The position numbers and the translations under genes were made by a program. Of a stretch of DNA of 33,695 nt, positions 8,068 through 16,760 are shown one piece after another. Within the stretch, counting starts at the first letter, position 1. Each line of letters begins with the position of its first letter. The notes under the pieces were generated by a model that worked only from the letters and a program-made list of their open reading frames with translations, ran no database searches and was not told the origin of the DNA. The stretch lies in contig DASXJE010000257.1 of NCBI GenBank assembly GCA_036497565.1, positions 76,532 through 110,226 of the forward strand, written 5' to 3'. Origin of the DNA: Mycobacteriales bacterium. GTDB taxonomy: Bacteria; Actinomycetota; Actinomycetes; Mycobacteriales; QHCD01.

Positions 8068-9135
8068 TTACGGAGTGGTGTTGTCGCTGGTCAGCGGCCT
8101 GGCCCGGGACGGCTGGACCCGCATCGGCTCGCCCGGCATCTTCGGATAGTCCGGCGGGTACGGCAGATCGCCGGCGCCGTGGTCACGCTCGTCGCGTGCG
8201 GCGAGGTCGAGCAGCGGCTCGAGGGAAAACGCCTCCCCGGCCAGCCCGGAATGCAGGTCGCCGACCGCGGCGAACCGCGGCGGCATGGTGAAGACGTCGA
8301 AGTCGTCCGGCCGGATGTCGTCGATGTCTTCCCAATGGACGGGAGCGGAGACCAGCGCCTTCGCGGTCGGCCGGATCGAATAGGCCGAGGCGATCGTGCG
8401 ATCACGCGCGGCCTGGTTGTAGTCGATGAAGATCTTTTCGCCGCGCTCCTCCTTCCACCACTTGATCGTCGCCCGGTCGGGCATCCGGCGTTCGAGCTCG
8501 CGCCCCACGGCGATGAGGGCCCGGCGTACCTGGGTGAAGGTCCAGCGCGGCTGGATCGACACGTAGACGTGCAGCCCGCGCCCGCCGGAGGTCTTCGGGT
8601 GCCCGACCAGCTGGTACTCGTCCAGGACGTTCCGGAGCTCATGGGCGACCCGGACGGCGTCGGAGAAGTCGGTGCCCGGCTGCGGGTCGAGGTCGATCCG
8701 CATCTGGTCCGGGTGGTCGACGTCGACCCGGTTGACCGGCCAGGGATGGAAGGTGAGGGTCCCGAGGTTGGCGGCCCAGGCGATCACCGCCAGCTCGGTG
8801 GCACACACCTCGTCGGCGAACCGGCCGCTGGGAAAGGCGATGCGGGCCGTCTCCACATACTCGGGGGCGCCCTTGGGGATGCGCTTCTGGAAGAAGGCGT
8901 CGCCCTTGTTGTCCTGGCGGGTGGACAGCTTCGCCCCCTCGAAGACGCCGCCTGGCCAGCGCTCGAGCGTGGTCGGGCGGTCACGGAGGGCAGCGAGGAT
9001 CCCGTCGCCGACCGCGAGGAAGTACTGCACGACGTCGAGCTTGGTGATCCCCCGCTCCGGGAAGTAGAGCTTGTCCGGGTGGGAGACGCGGACCACCCGG
9101 GGCCCGACCTCGATCTCCGCGGCAGCTGCTGGCAT
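8068..9135 (-). CDS. Stand-alone LigD-type polymerase/primase domain protein (Prim-PolC-like)
   Basis: 355 residues with only the LigD polymerase (archaeo-eukaryotic primase) domain; the ligase and nuclease domains of full LigD are absent. Catalytic metal-binding residues are in MRIDLDPQ (D148 and D150) and in the later IFIDYNQ; the [10 protein letters not shown] stretch binds the nucleotide phosphates. Length and text fit the mycobacterial Prim-PolC family (Rv3730c type), which fills short gaps with ribo- or deoxynucleotides for LigC. ATG 9135 ([22 protein letters not shown]) is chosen because TACCGT lies exactly six bases upstream on the coding strand and because the sequence before it is low-complexity. 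No ku gene is present nearby. Confidence 0.87.
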   Translation of the reverse strand: MPAAAAEIEVGPRVVRVSHPDKLYFPERGITKLDVVQYFLAVGDGILAALRDRPTTLERWPGGVFEGAKLSTRQDNKGDAFFQKRIPKGAPEYVETARIAFPSGRFADEVCATELAVIAWAANLGTLTFHPWPVNRVDVDHPDQMRIDLDPQPGTDFSDAVRVAHELRNVLDEYQLVGHPKTSGGRGLHVYVSIQPRWTFTQVRRALIAVGRELERRMPDRATIKWWKEERGEKIFIDYNQAARDRTIASAYSIRPTAKALVSAPVHWEDIDDIRPDDFDVFTMPPRFAAVGDLHSGLAGEAFSLEPLLDLAARDERDHGAGDLPYPPDYPKMPGEPMRVQPSRARPLTSDNTTP

Positions 9136-9141
9136 GCCGCC

Positions 9142-9147
9142 ACGGTA
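9142..9147 (-). promoter_or_regulatory. Candidate leaderless -10 (TACCGT) for the Prim-PolC-like gene
   Basis: On the minus strand TACCGT is followed by six bases (GGCGGC) and the ATG at 9135. It fits the TANNNT consensus and the same hexamer and spacing occur before msrB. There is no purine-rich Shine-Dalgarno sequence. Confidence 0.5.
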
Positions 9148-9231
9148 GGCGATCACGCGCTCCGGCCGGGCCGAATAAGACATCGCGACCGGGCATTTCC
9201 GACGTCGCTGGCCCACGGCGCCCCGCTGCGT

Positions 9232-9237
9232 CACACT
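9232..9237 (+). promoter_or_regulatory. Candidate leaderless -10 (CACACT) for the small membrane protein gene
   Basis: CACACT is followed by six bases and ATG 9244. It keeps the A at position 2 and T at position 6 of TANNNT. It is weaker than the other examples and rests mainly on the identical spacing. Confidence 0.35.
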
Positions 9238-9243
9238 CAACGG

Positions 9244-9507
9244 ATGGGCACCGCGAACGAGGACCGGGCCCGGGCCACGACGGAGGCCTATGTGCGCTTC
9301 GTCGAGCCGGGGCAGGAGCGGCGGCCGTCCCCGTACAGCGTCGAGGGCTACATCGCCGGTGTGGGCGATTTCGCCGTCGGCGCGGCGCGGGCGCGCGGCT
9401 GGCGCCGGCTCGTCGCCAAGGTCGTGGTGGTCGCCCTGCTGCTGCCCCTCGCGGTCGCCGTGGTCGAGGGCGTGATCACCCTGCTCGGCCTGCTCCTCGG
9501 CAATTGA
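9244..9507 (+). CDS. Small single-pass membrane protein (87 aa)
   Basis: Not recognised. The first 55 residues are hydrophilic and helix-prone ([17 protein letters not shown]), followed by an Arg-rich GWRRL and one hydrophobic segment at about residues 58-85 ending at the C-terminus. This suggests a tail-anchored or single-pass inner-membrane protein with its N-terminus in the cytoplasm by the positive-inside rule. It is divergent from the Prim-PolC-like gene. A longer open frame reaching back to 8041 is antisense to that gene and not coding. Start ATG 9244 is supported by the leaderless -10 spacing. Confidence 0.65.
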   Translation: MGTANEDRARATTEAYVRFVEPGQERRPSPYSVEGYIAGVGDFAVGAARARGWRRLVAKVVVVALLLPLAVAVVEGVITLLGLLLGN

Positions 9508-9533
9508 GCCTGCCGGCCACTGGCGGGCCGCCG

Positions 9534-9539
9534 TACCGT
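9534..9539 (+). promoter_or_regulatory. Candidate leaderless -10 (TACCGT) for msrB
   Basis: TACCGT at 9534-9539, then six bases, then ATG 9546. The 15-base string is nearly identical to the one before the Prim-PolC-like gene on the other strand. No Shine-Dalgarno is present. Confidence 0.5.
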
Positions 9540-9545
9540 GGTGGC

Positions 9546-9947
9546 ATGGAGACCGTGAAGAAGACCGAGGACGAGTGGCGCGCCCAGCTGACGCCGGAGC
9601 AGTACGCCGTGTTGCGTGAGGCGGACACCGAGCGCCCGTTCACCGGCGAATACGTCGACACGAAGACCGTCGGCGTCTACCGGTGCCGGGCCTGTGGCAC
9701 CGAACTGTTCCGCAGCGACACGAAGTTCGACTCCCACTGCGGGTGGCCGTCGTTCTTCTCCCCGCTCGCCGAGGACCGCGTCAAGCTGATCAAGGACCGC
9801 AGTCTGGGCATGACCCGCACCGAGGTGCGCTGCGCCACCTGCGACTCCCACCTGGGGCACGTGTTCGACGACGCACCGCAGACGCCGACCGGCGACCGCT
9901 ACTGCATCAACTCGGTCAGCCTCACCCTGGAGCCGGCCGAGGCCTGA
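9546..9947 (+). CDS. msrB: Peptide-methionine (R)-S-oxide reductase
   Basis: 133 residues, the normal MsrB length. It reduces methionine-R-sulfoxide in oxidised proteins in the cytoplasm. The structural zinc is held by two CxxC pairs, C47/C50 (CRACG) and C96/C99 (CATCD). The catalytic cysteine is C120 in RYCINSVSL, and C65 in SHCGWPSF is a likely resolving cysteine. GHVFDDAP is also typical. ATG 9546 fits the family N-terminus; an in-frame upstream ATG at 9504 would add 14 low-complexity residues and lacks a signal. It is convergent with hemQ, the two stops 15 bases apart. Confidence 0.95.
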   Translation: METVKKTEDEWRAQLTPEQYAVLREADTERPFTGEYVDTKTVGVYRCRACGTELFRSDTKFDSHCGWPSFFSPLAEDRVKLIKDRSLGMTRTEVRCATCDSHLGHVFDDAPQTPTGDRYCINSVSLTLEPAEA

Positions 9948-9962
9948 GCCGACGGTGCCCCG

Positions 9963-10667
9963 CTACGGCAGGGCGGTGACCAACTCACTCAGCGGCTTGC
10001 GGGTGCCGGTGAAGAACGGCGTCTCCTCGCGGGTGTGCCGACGCGCGGCGGCGCCCCGCAGGTGCCGCATCAGGTCGACGATCCGGTGCAGCTCGTCGGC
10101 CTCGAACGCCAGCACCCACTCGTAGTCACCGAGCGCGAACGACGCGACCGTGTTGGCCCGGACGTCGGGGAATTCGCGGGCCATCACGCCGTGCTCGGCG
10201 AGCATCGAGCGCCGCTCCTGGTCGGGGAGCAGGTACCACTCGTACGAGCGCACGAACGGATAGACGCACACGAACCGCTTGGGCTCCTCACCGGCGAGGA
10301 AAGCCGGCAGGTGGCTCTTGTTGAACTCCGCCGGCCGGTGCAGGGCAAGTGCCGACCACACCGGCTCGCTGGCCCGCCCGAGCCGGGTCCGCCGCAGCCG
10401 CGCGTAGGCCTCCTGCAGGTCCTCGGCGCGCGGCGCGTGCCACCAGATCAGGTAGTCGGCGTCGGCGCGCAGGCCGGAGACGTCGTAGCTGCCGCGCACC
10501 ACCACGTCCTTCGCGCCGATCTGCTCGAACAGCGCGTCGACCTCCTCCGCGACCTGCCGGCGGTCGTCGTCCGGCAGCCGCTGAGCGTCGGTGCGGGCCC
10601 GGAACACCGACCACATCGTGTAGCGCACCTGGGCGTTGAGTTCGCGCGCCTTCTTTCCGTCAGCCAT
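9963..10667 (-). CDS. hemQ: Coproheme decarboxylase (HemQ/ChdC)
   Basis: 234 residues, the actinobacterial ChdC size. It converts coproheme to heme b, using peroxide to remove two propionates; it belongs to the chlorite-dismutase superfamily. [12 protein letters not shown] holds the likely radical tyrosine (Y136) and EHG the likely proximal heme ligand (H159), by correspondence with Corynebacterium ChdC (Y135/H158). The C-terminus has the usual [17 protein letters not shown]. Its ATG lies inside hemG: the genes overlap by eight bases (10660-10667), so it is translationally coupled and last in the hemE-hemG-hemQ operon. It identifies this as the coproporphyrin-dependent heme route. Confidence 0.94.
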   Translation of the reverse strand: MADGKKARELNAQVRYTMWSVFRARTDAQRLPDDDRRQVAEEVDALFEQIGAKDVVVRGSYDVSGLRADADYLIWWHAPRAEDLQEAYARLRRTRLGRASEPVWSALALHRPAEFNKSHLPAFLAGEEPKRFVCVYPFVRSYEWYLLPDQERRSMLAEHGVMAREFPDVRANTVASFALGDYEWVLAFEADELHRIVDLMRHLRGAAARRHTREETPFFTGTRKPLSELVTALP

Positions 10668-12054
10668 GTTCTGATTGTCGCTCGACGGCGAGGTGGGCGA
10701 GCACCCGGGACGCGGCCTGCCGTCCCGTGCGGATGCAGGCGGGCACCCCGACCCCGTCGTACGCCGCGCCGCAGACCGCCAGCCCCGGCACCCGGTCGAC
10801 CTCGGCCCGGATCCGGCGCACCCGGTCCAGGTGACCGACCGCGTACTGCGGGAGCGCCCCGCCCCAGCGGGTGACCCGCATCTCGGCCGGCCGGGTCACG
10901 ACCCCGGTCAGCGCCGCGACGTCGGCGATGACGAGGTCGGCCAACTCGTCGTCGGGGCGCTGCAACACCCGCTCCTCGCCGTGCCGGGCCACCGAGGCGC
11001 GGACGATCGCCGGCCCGCCGGCGAGGTGCGCCCACTTCTGCGAGCTGAAGGTGAGCGCCTTGACCGCCCGATTCTCGGTGGGTGCGACGAGCACGCCGCT
11101 GCCGGCCGGCCACCGCTCCGCGGCGGGGTAGGCCAGCGTGACCAGGGCCGTGCTGGCGTAGTCGATCCTGCTGAGCTCGTGCGCCGCCCACGCCGTGAGG
11201 TCCCCGAGCATCCCGGCCGCCTTCTGCGCCGGGACCGCGACGATCACGGCGTCGGCGTCGAGCACGGTCGGGTCCGGCACCGGCCCCAAGACGACCCGGA
11301 AACCGGCGCCGGTGGCCTGGATCTGGCGCACCGGGAGGCCGAGCAGAAGCCGTGCGCCGGACGCGCGGGCCACCGCCGCCGGGAGCGTCCCGAGACCGGT
11401 GCGCAGCGTCGCGAAGACCGGGCCGTCACGCCGTGGCGTGGCTGCCAACGCGGCGCGGGCCGCGGCGACGACCGATCCGTGGTCGCGCATCGCGCCGGCG
11501 AGGGTGGGCACGGTCGCCTGCAGCGAGAGCACGCCCGCCCGGCCGGCGTAGACACCGCCCAGCAGCGGGTCGACGAGCCGGTCGACCACCTCGGTCCCGA
11601 GGCGGGACCCGACGAGGTCGCCGACGGACACGTCGTCGGTCACCGGCTCACCCGGATGCTCCGGCTCGGCGGACACGGCCCGCATGGCGGCGGCGGTGAG
11701 CACCCCGGCAGCGGCAACGGCTGCCAGGTCGGCCGGCACGCCCATCACCGTGCCGCCGGGAATGGGCCGCAGGCCCCCGTCCACCGCGAGCGACGCGGAC
11801 CCGGTCGCCGGGTGGACGATGTCGTCGCCCAGCCCGACGGCGCGGGCCAGCTCGACGCCCTCGGGCGCGCGGGCCAGCATCGCCTCGGCACCGGCGTCGA
11901 CGACGGTCCCGCCGATCTCGCCCGCGGTCAGCTTGCCGCCGATGCGGCGGGCCCCGTCGACGACGGTGATCTCGATGGCCGGATCGTCCTGCGCGATCGC
12001 GTAGGCGGCCGAGAGCCCGGCGATCCCCGCGCCGACGACGACGACGTGAGCCAT
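10660..12054 (-). CDS. hemG: Coproporphyrinogen III oxidase (HemG/HemY/CgoX type)
   Basis: 464 residues. FAD-dependent oxidase of the protoporphyrinogen-oxidase (HemY) family. The N-terminal dinucleotide fold has [13 protein letters not shown] (GxGxxG at 8-13), then RIGGKL. The C-terminal FAD contact is around [19 protein letters not shown]. Because the operon encodes HemQ, the physiological reaction is most likely oxidation of coproporphyrinogen III to coproporphyrin III, although annotation pipelines often call it protoporphyrinogen oxidase. ATG 12054 shares one base with the hemE TGA. A longer open frame continuing to 13140 in this frame is only antisense-free shadow of hemE and not part of this protein. 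Confidence 0.93.
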   Translation of the reverse strand: MAHVVVVGAGIAGLSAAYAIAQDDPAIEITVVDGARRIGGKLTAGEIGGTVVDAGAEAMLARAPEGVELARAVGLGDDIVHPATGSASLAVDGGLRPIPGGTVMGVPADLAAVAAAGVLTAAAMRAVSAEPEHPGEPVTDDVSVGDLVGSRLGTEVVDRLVDPLLGGVYAGRAGVLSLQATVPTLAGAMRDHGSVVAAARAALAATPRRDGPVFATLRTGLGTLPAAVARASGARLLLGLPVRQIQATGAGFRVVLGPVPDPTVLDADAVIVAVPAQKAAGMLGDLTAWAAHELSRIDYASTALVTLAYPAAERWPAGSGVLVAPTENRAVKALTFSSQKWAHLAGGPAIVRASVARHGEERVLQRPDDELADLVIADVAALTGVVTRPAEMRVTRWGGALPQYAVGHLDRVRRIRAEVDRVPGLAVCGAAYDGVGVPACIRTGRQAASRVLAHLAVERQSEHG

Positions 12055-13130
12055 CAGCGTGTCGTGACCTCGTGCACCAACTCGACGACCCGGGTCAGCA
12101 CCTGCGGATCGGTCTCGGGGAGTACGCCGTGGCCGAGGTTGAAGATGTGGCCGGGCGCCGCACGGCCCTCGTCGAGGACCCGGCGTACCTCCCGCTCCAC
12201 GACGTCCCAGTCGGCCAGCAGGAGCGCCGGGTCGAGGTTGCCTTGCAGCGCGTGGCCCGGGACCCGGCGGGCGGCCTCGTCGAGCGGGATCCGCCAGTCG
12301 ACGCCGACGACGTCCGCGCCGGCCTCCGCCATCGCGGGCAGCAGCTCGCCGGTGCCGACCCCGAAGTGGATGCGGGGTACCGGCAGGTCGGCCAGGCCGT
12401 CGAGGACCTTGCGGCTGTGCGGCAGGACGAAACGCCGGTAGTCGGCGTCGGAGAGCGCTCCGGCCCAGGAGTCGAAGAGCTGCACCACGGCGGCACCGGC
12501 CTCGACCTGCGCGCGCAGGGACATCAGCGCGGTGTCGGCCAGTCGATCGAGCAGGGTGGCCCACAGTTCGGGCTCGCCGTGCATCAGCGCCTTGGTCCGG
12601 GCGTGGGTTCGGGATGGACCGCCCTCCACGAGGTAGCTGGCCAGCGTGAACGGCGCACCGGCGAAGCCGACCAGCGGGATGCCACCGAGGTCGCGGACCA
12701 CGAGGCGGACCGCGTCGGCGACGAACCCGATCTCCTCGGGGTCGGGCGGACGGACCCGCACCAGATCGGCCCGGGTACGGATCGGATCGGCCAGTACCGG
12801 CCCCACCCCTGGCGCGATCTCGATGTCGAGTCCGCTCGCGACCAGCGGCACCACGATGTCGGAGAACAGGACGGCGGCATCGACCCGGTGCCGGTGCACC
12901 GGTTGCAGGGTGATCGTCGCGATCAGGTCGGGTCGCCGGCACGCCTCGAGCATCGGTATCCCGTCCCGTACGGCGCGGTACTCCGGCAACGACCGGCCGG
13001 CCTGCCGCATGAACCAGACCGGGGTGGTCGACGTCGGCTCGCCGCGGGCGGCCCGGAGCAGCGACGACTCCTGGACGGCCGGCGGGGTGGCGGGCGCGGC
13101 GGCGGCGCCGGTTCGCGGGCTGGGGACCAT
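12054..13130 (-). CDS. hemE: Uroporphyrinogen decarboxylase
   Basis: 358 residues. It removes four carboxyl groups from uroporphyrinogen III to give coproporphyrinogen III in the cytoplasm. Family signatures are clear: [16 protein letters not shown] (R42, R46), the catalytic Asp91 in [26 protein letters not shown] and [25 protein letters not shown]. The first 20 residues are an Ala/Pro-rich extension, common in actinobacteria. It is first in the operon and its stop shares a base with the hemG start. No clear Shine-Dalgarno or TANNNT element at six bases is seen before ATG 13130, so the exact start is less sure than the identity. Confidence 0.95.
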   Translation of the reverse strand: MVPSPRTGAAAAPATPPAVQESSLLRAARGEPTSTTPVWFMRQAGRSLPEYRAVRDGIPMLEACRRPDLIATITLQPVHRHRVDAAVLFSDIVVPLVASGLDIEIAPGVGPVLADPIRTRADLVRVRPPDPEEIGFVADAVRLVVRDLGGIPLVGFAGAPFTLASYLVEGGPSRTHARTKALMHGEPELWATLLDRLADTALMSLRAQVEAGAAVVQLFDSWAGALSDADYRRFVLPHSRKVLDGLADLPVPRIHFGVGTGELLPAMAEAGADVVGVDWRIPLDEAARRVPGHALQGNLDPALLLADWDVVEREVRRVLDEGRAAPGHIFNLGHGVLPETDPQVLTRVVELVHEVTTR

Positions 13131-13239
13131 GACGACTCATCGTCGCATGCAGGCTCCGACACGCCGCGGCGCCTACGCGAAACCGTCACCCGCCCGTGGC
13201 ACCGTCGCCGGTGGGACCAGTGAGGAAGGTGAGGACGCG

Positions 13240-13440
13240 ATGTTCACGACGTCGCTGACCTGGCGTCACTGCGCGATATGCGGGCAACACGAGGCGTTCG
13301 AAGTCCCACCGTGTGTCGACGGGCACGGCGCGGACTGCCCAGACCTGGTGTGCGTGGGCTGTGGTGCGCTTGTCACCGCTGTCACTCGCGACACTGCGAC
13401 CACACCGGCCACGGAACGCACTGTGCACGTGGCCGCGTGA
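13240..13440 (+). CDS. Small Cys-rich (zinc-ribbon-like) protein, 66 aa
   Basis: Starts MFTTSLTWRHCAICGQ. Cysteines at 11 and 14 (CAIC) and 38 and 41 (CVGC) could form a zinc ribbon, with further cysteines at 25 and 33. No family name recognised. The start is well supported: GAGGAAGGTGAGG just upstream contains strong ribosome-site sequences. It is divergent from hemE, sharing a 109-base intergenic region. Open frame upstream of the ATG overlaps hemE antisense and is not coding. Confidence 0.65.
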   Translation: MFTTSLTWRHCAICGQHEAFEVPPCVDGHGADCPDLVCVGCGALVTAVTRDTATTPATERTVHVAA

Positions 13441-13484
13441 GCGTTCATCCGGCGCGCCGGGCCTCCCGGGCCCGCAGGCAGCCG

Positions 13485-13490
13485 TAGGCT
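13485..13490 (+). promoter_or_regulatory. Candidate leaderless -10 (TAGGCT) for the DUF3000 gene
   Basis: TAGGCT matches TANNNT exactly and is followed by six bases and the GTG at 13497. There is no ribosome site. It is one of the clearest of the six examples in this window. Confidence 0.55.
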
Positions 13491-13496
13491 CGACTC

Positions 13497-14081
13497 GTGG
13501 CCGGGTCTCATCGGAGTGCTGCGGCGCCCATCGAGTTCGCGCGTGCTGTCGCCAGCCTCGCATCGTGCGCGTTGCGTCCTGAGGTCGTCCTCGAAGAGAT
13601 CAGTCCGCCGCAACGGCTCGCCCCGTGGTCGCACGCGATCACCGCGGAAGTCGAGCTCGGCACCGACGTTCCGGCCAGCGGCCGGCTGGTGCTGCTCGGC
13701 GATCCGGACAGCGTGGGCGCCTGGGGCGGCACGCTGCGCCTGGTGACCTATGCGAGCACCGAGCTCGACACCGAGATGGCCAACGATCCGCTGCTTGCCG
13801 AGGTCGCCTGGAGCTGGCTGGTCGAGTCCCTCACCGACAAGGGCGCCCGCTATACCGCCGCGGGCGGCACGGTGACACAGACCGCGTCCGCGCGGTTCGG
13901 CGACCTCGCCGGGCCGGCGCACACCGTCGGCGTGGAGATCCGCGCATCCTGGACCCCGCTGGATTCCGACCTGCGTCCGCACCTGTCGGCGTGGGCAGAT
14001 CTGTTGTGCACCGCCGCCGGTCTCCCGCCGTCCGGAGTGGTGAGCCTGCCGGGCCGCGCCGGGATCGCGCGCCAGCCCTAG
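13497..14081 (+). CDS. DUF3000 domain-containing protein
   Basis: 194 residues. Matches the actinobacterial DUF3000 family of unknown function: an N-terminal FARAVASLASCALRPEVVLEEISPPQRLAPWSHAI, then a central GRLVLLGDPDSVGAWGGTLRLVTY and the AWSWLVESL stretch. DUF3000 genes usually sit beside hemE and RNase D in actinomycetes, as here. Start GTG 13497 is supported by the TAGGCT element exactly six bases upstream. Its stop is shared with the convergent kinase gene through CTAG at 14078-14081. Confidence 0.88.
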   Translation: MAGSHRSAAAPIEFARAVASLASCALRPEVVLEEISPPQRLAPWSHAITAEVELGTDVPASGRLVLLGDPDSVGAWGGTLRLVTYASTELDTEMANDPLLAEVAWSWLVESLTDKGARYTAAGGTVTQTASARFGDLAGPAHTVGVEIRASWTPLDSDLRPHLSAWADLLCTAAGLPPSGVVSLPGRAGIARQP

Positions 14082-15160
14082 GGCAGCTCGCTCGAGGTGG
14101 TGATGCGCCCGGGATCGCGGGTGGGTGACTGCGGGGTGAGCGAAAGCCGGAGCGTCAGCACCGTCCCCTGGCCGATGGCCGAGGTGACCACCAAACTCCC
14201 GCCGGCCAGGCGGGCCCGCTCGCGCAGCAGACCGAGCCCCACGTGCCTGCCCCCGGTGGACTGCACGGCGTCCGGATCGAAGCCGGGACCGTCGTCGGTG
14301 ACCCGGGCGATCAGGTAGTCGCCCTCGATCGCCAGCGAGGCATGCGCTTCGTCGACATCGGCGTGCTTGACCACGTTGAGCAGGGCTTCCTGGAAGAACC
14401 GGTAGATGGTCACGGCCGACACCAGGGGAAGCGGGTAGGGCTCGGTCGGCCATCTCAGCGATACGTCGAGCAGGTAGCGCGCCGCCATCTCCCGCCGCAG
14501 GCCCGCGACCGCGGACGCCAGGTCGCCGTCGCGGAGTTCCGGGGGCCTGGTCCTGGCCATCGCCGCCCGCAGTTGCTCCTCCGCGTCCTCCACGAATTCG
14601 CGTACCCGCTCCCACGCCCCGGGCTGACCCTCCGGGTTCCCGAGCAGGGAGCGGGCCGCCATCAAGGTCTGGGCGACGGTGTCGTGCAGATCGGCCGAGA
14701 GCTGTCCGCGGGTGGCCTCCTCGGCGGCGACCAGCCCGGAGAGTAGCTCGAACATCCCGGCACCGGCGGTGTGCGCCGAACGCTGCGCCTGCTCGGCCAT
14801 CTCCTCGGCGACGCGGGCCCGCAACTGCAGCGCGTCGAGCAGCCGCCCCATCTCCTGCAGCTCGCTGATCCGCTCGGCGGCGACGGAGAGACCCCGCGGA
14901 TCGGCCGGGGACGACCGGTGCACCGCGGAGGCCGCCAGCCGGCGGATGTCGAGCCCGATGCCGTGCGCGACAAAGGCTCCGGCGGCGGTGATCAGCAGCC
15001 CGACACCGAGCCCCGCGGCGAGCGCCGCGACCAGGGACCCGTTCCCGCCGAGGCGAAGGATGACCCCCACGACGACGAGCACCGCGAGGATGGTCGTGAA
15101 GAGGACCACCGCCACCCAGGCAGGCAGCGGCAACAGCCGCGGTCGACCCCCGCGGCTCAC
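14078..15160 (-). CDS. Sensor histidine kinase, HisKA_3 (NarL-type) family
   Basis: 360 residues. Two transmembrane segments (about 14-34 and 42-66) with almost no extracytoplasmic loop, a coiled cytoplasmic linker (about 90-150), the phosphorylation site ADLHDTVAQTL (His159), and a C-terminal HATPase with N-box FFQEALLNVVKHA, D-box DDGPGFD and G-box GLGLLRERARLAGG. It should phosphorylate a LuxR-type regulator, most likely the divergent gene at 17013. With so little outside the membrane, sensing may depend on the neighbouring GAF protein. I chose GTG 15160 because it forms a GTGA overlap with the upstream stop; a GTG at 15199 would add 13 residues and overlap by 43 bases. Confidence 0.88.
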   Translation of the reverse strand: MSRGGRPRLLPLPAWVAVVLFTTILAVLVVVGVILRLGGNGSLVAALAAGLGVGLLITAAGAFVAHGIGLDIRRLAASAVHRSSPADPRGLSVAAERISELQEMGRLLDALQLRARVAEEMAEQAQRSAHTAGAGMFELLSGLVAAEEATRGQLSADLHDTVAQTLMAARSLLGNPEGQPGAWERVREFVEDAEEQLRAAMARTRPPELRDGDLASAVAGLRREMAARYLLDVSLRWPTEPYPLPLVSAVTIYRFFQEALLNVVKHADVDEAHASLAIEGDYLIARVTDDGPGFDPDAVQSTGGRHVGLGLLRERARLAGGSLVVTSAIGQGTVLTLRLSLTPQSPTRDPGRITTSSELP

Positions 15161-16578
15161 CGGGTCTCGACTGCGTCGAGCCGTCCTGTCGTCGTCCACT
15201 CGGAGTCGGTGCCCACCGTGGGGGCGCGATGATGGTCGGCGGGGCCGATCAGCTCGGGTTCGCTGGTCAGGGCCACCGCACCGAGCAGGGACGCGACGGC
15301 GCGTTCGACCGCGTGCAGCTCATCGACGATGTCCCGCACAGGATCGGGGCCGGTGAAGGAAAAGGCGAGTCGGGACAGCCGTTCGGCCGACTCACGCAGG
15401 ACGACGAGCGCGGGCGCCGTATAGGCACCCAGGTCGCCGAGCGCACGGGCGGCGTCACCGTAGGCTTCGACCTGCCCGATCGCCACGTCGTGTCGGGCGG
15501 CCAGATCCGCGACCGACAACCAGGCCTCGGCCTGGCCGACGAGCACCTGGGCGAGCCGGGCATCGAGCCGCTCGAATCCGCCGGCCCGCTTCGGTCGCCG
15601 GGCGATCAGCACCGCAAGGGGCCGGCCCGGATCGCCGAGCACCGCCGAGCAGAAGGGACGATCGGCGTCCACGCCGGTGAGCACGCCCCGGGCGCCCATC
15701 GTGCGCAGCACCCACGGGGCGGCGAAGGCGCTGCTGTCGACCCGCTCCCTGCGGATGACGCCGTGCTCGTCGCCGACATACCGAACCGGTCCGTCGGGGT
15801 GCCGGAGCAGCATCTCGACCTCGGCCCCGCCGAAGAGGCGGGCCGCCGCGGTGAGCAGGACGTGTGCCGACGTGTCGACCGAGGTGGCGGCGATCTGCTC
15901 GCGGCCGCGGGCCAACTCCGCGAAGAGTCTCGCCTCGGCCGTGCGCTCCGTCTGCTGGCGGTAGGACCACCACAGCAGCACCAGCGGAACGACGAGACCG
16001 AGCAAGCCGAGGGGCGCGTTCTCGGCCAGCCAGGCGGCGAGCAGGCCGAGGGAGATGTTGCCGGCGACGTGGATCATGCCCAGGCCGCTGGTCTCGGCGA
16101 CGACCGCGGCGTAGGGACGGTGGGCGGTGATCGCGATCGGAATCGCGACCAGCAGGTAGTTGAGGCAGGCGAAGACAACCAGGCCGACCGCGGCCTGCGC
16201 TATCCCGCTGCCGAGGGTCTGGGTGACCAGCAGCCCGGCCGCGATGGCGCACGGGTACTGGGTGAGGTTGAAGACCAGCTTGATCCACGGCGACCGCCGG
16301 GCGTTGGCCAGCAGGAACGCCAGCAACACCCCGAGCGGGATCCACGCACCGGGGGCGAGGACGAAACCGATCGCCACGAAGGCGTCGGTCAACGCGACGG
16401 AATACCCCTGCCGGCCGATCACCATCCGGACGGTGGCGAATTCGGCCGCGGTCACGGCCGCGACGAAGGCGGGGAGTGCCCACCACGCCGGCGAGCCCCA
16501 GCCGAGGCGCACGCACAGGACCGCAGCAGCGGCCCCGAGCAGCCCGGCTGTCAGCAGGATCTTCTGCCGAGAGTTCAC
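15157..16578 (-). CDS. Polytopic membrane protein with GAF-like sensory domain
   Basis: 473 residues. About six or seven hydrophobic segments fill residues 5-210 (for example WWALPAFVAAVTAAEF, IPLGVLLAFLLA, AAVGLVVFACLNYLLVAIPIAI, LGLLGLVVPLVLLWW), like the N-terminal membrane modules seen on actinobacterial HD-GYP and sensor proteins. A GAF-like domain follows (about 215-350, with ILLTAA-type helix, VEMLLRHPDG and PLAVLIARRPK), then a helical C-terminus. No kinase, HD-GYP or GGDEF motif is present, so it is a sensor or scaffold rather than an enzyme. It overlaps the peptide gene (GTGA at 16575-16578) and the kinase gene, placing it in one operon with both. Confidence 0.75.
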   Translation of the reverse strand: MNSRQKILLTAGLLGAAAAVLCVRLGWGSPAWWALPAFVAAVTAAEFATVRMVIGRQGYSVALTDAFVAIGFVLAPGAWIPLGVLLAFLLANARRSPWIKLVFNLTQYPCAIAAGLLVTQTLGSGIAQAAVGLVVFACLNYLLVAIPIAITAHRPYAAVVAETSGLGMIHVAGNISLGLLAAWLAENAPLGLLGLVVPLVLLWWSYRQQTERTAEARLFAELARGREQIAATSVDTSAHVLLTAAARLFGGAEVEMLLRHPDGPVRYVGDEHGVIRRERVDSSAFAAPWVLRTMGARGVLTGVDADRPFCSAVLGDPGRPLAVLIARRPKRAGGFERLDARLAQVLVGQAEAWLSVADLAARHDVAIGQVEAYGDAARALGDLGAYTAPALVVLRESAERLSRLAFSFTGPDPVRDIVDELHAVERAVASLLGAVALTSEPELIGPADHHRAPTVGTDSEWTTTGRLDAVETR

Positions 16579-16760
16579 CGCCGGTCCGCGGGTCCCCAGA
16601 CGTGCGGCTGCTGGACCGTGGAGAAGCTCCAGGACGAGCCGGCAAGGCTCCAGGACGATCCGTCGGCGGGCCGTACCGCATGCCCACCGGTCACCGCGAT
16701 GCCCACGGCGAGCCCAAGGGCCGCCAACGTCGCCGTAATCCGCGCTATCAAGCGCCGCAT
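16575..16760 (-). CDS. Small secreted peptide precursor with SSW repeats (61 aa)
   Basis: A typical signal peptide covers residues 1-28: RRLIAR, a hydrophobic core, then GHA with cleavage likely after Ala28. The remaining 33 residues contain two copies of GSSWS (G34-S38, G41-S45), seven residues apart, plus a third Trp at 55. The repeat is also visible in DNA: GCTCCAGGACGA occurs at 16626-16637 and 16647-16658, a 21-base period. I do not recognise a family. Start ATG 16760 has AGAGG on the mRNA nearby, and CCTCT directly before the ATG could pair with it. Its stop overlaps the GAF gene start by four bases. A peptide signal for the adjoining sensor is inferred; a wall-associated small protein is the alternative. 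Confidence 0.68.
   Translation of the reverse strand: MRRLIARITATLAALGLAVGIAVTGGHAVRPADGSSWSLAGSSWSFSTVQQPHVWGPADRR

Noticed and set aside
8033-8083. CAACACC ... GGTGTTG inverted repeat near the end of the Prim-PolC-like gene, possible terminator
   Set aside because: Only seven bases with a long loop, partly inside the coding region, and no T-tract; expected by chance in this sequence.
8041-9243. Plus-strand frame leading into the small membrane protein
   Set aside because: It is antisense to the Prim-PolC-like gene and low-complexity; only the part from ATG 9244 looks like protein.
12055-13140. Upstream extension of the hemG frame
   Set aside because: It overlaps hemE on the same strand in another frame, has no homology-like text, and hemG has a proper start at 12054.
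15161-15199. Longer start for the histidine kinase (GTG 15199)
   Set aside because: It would overlap the GAF gene by 43 bases and adds a charged, unconserved stretch; GTG 15160 gives the GTGA overlap seen at other junctions. Not fully excluded.
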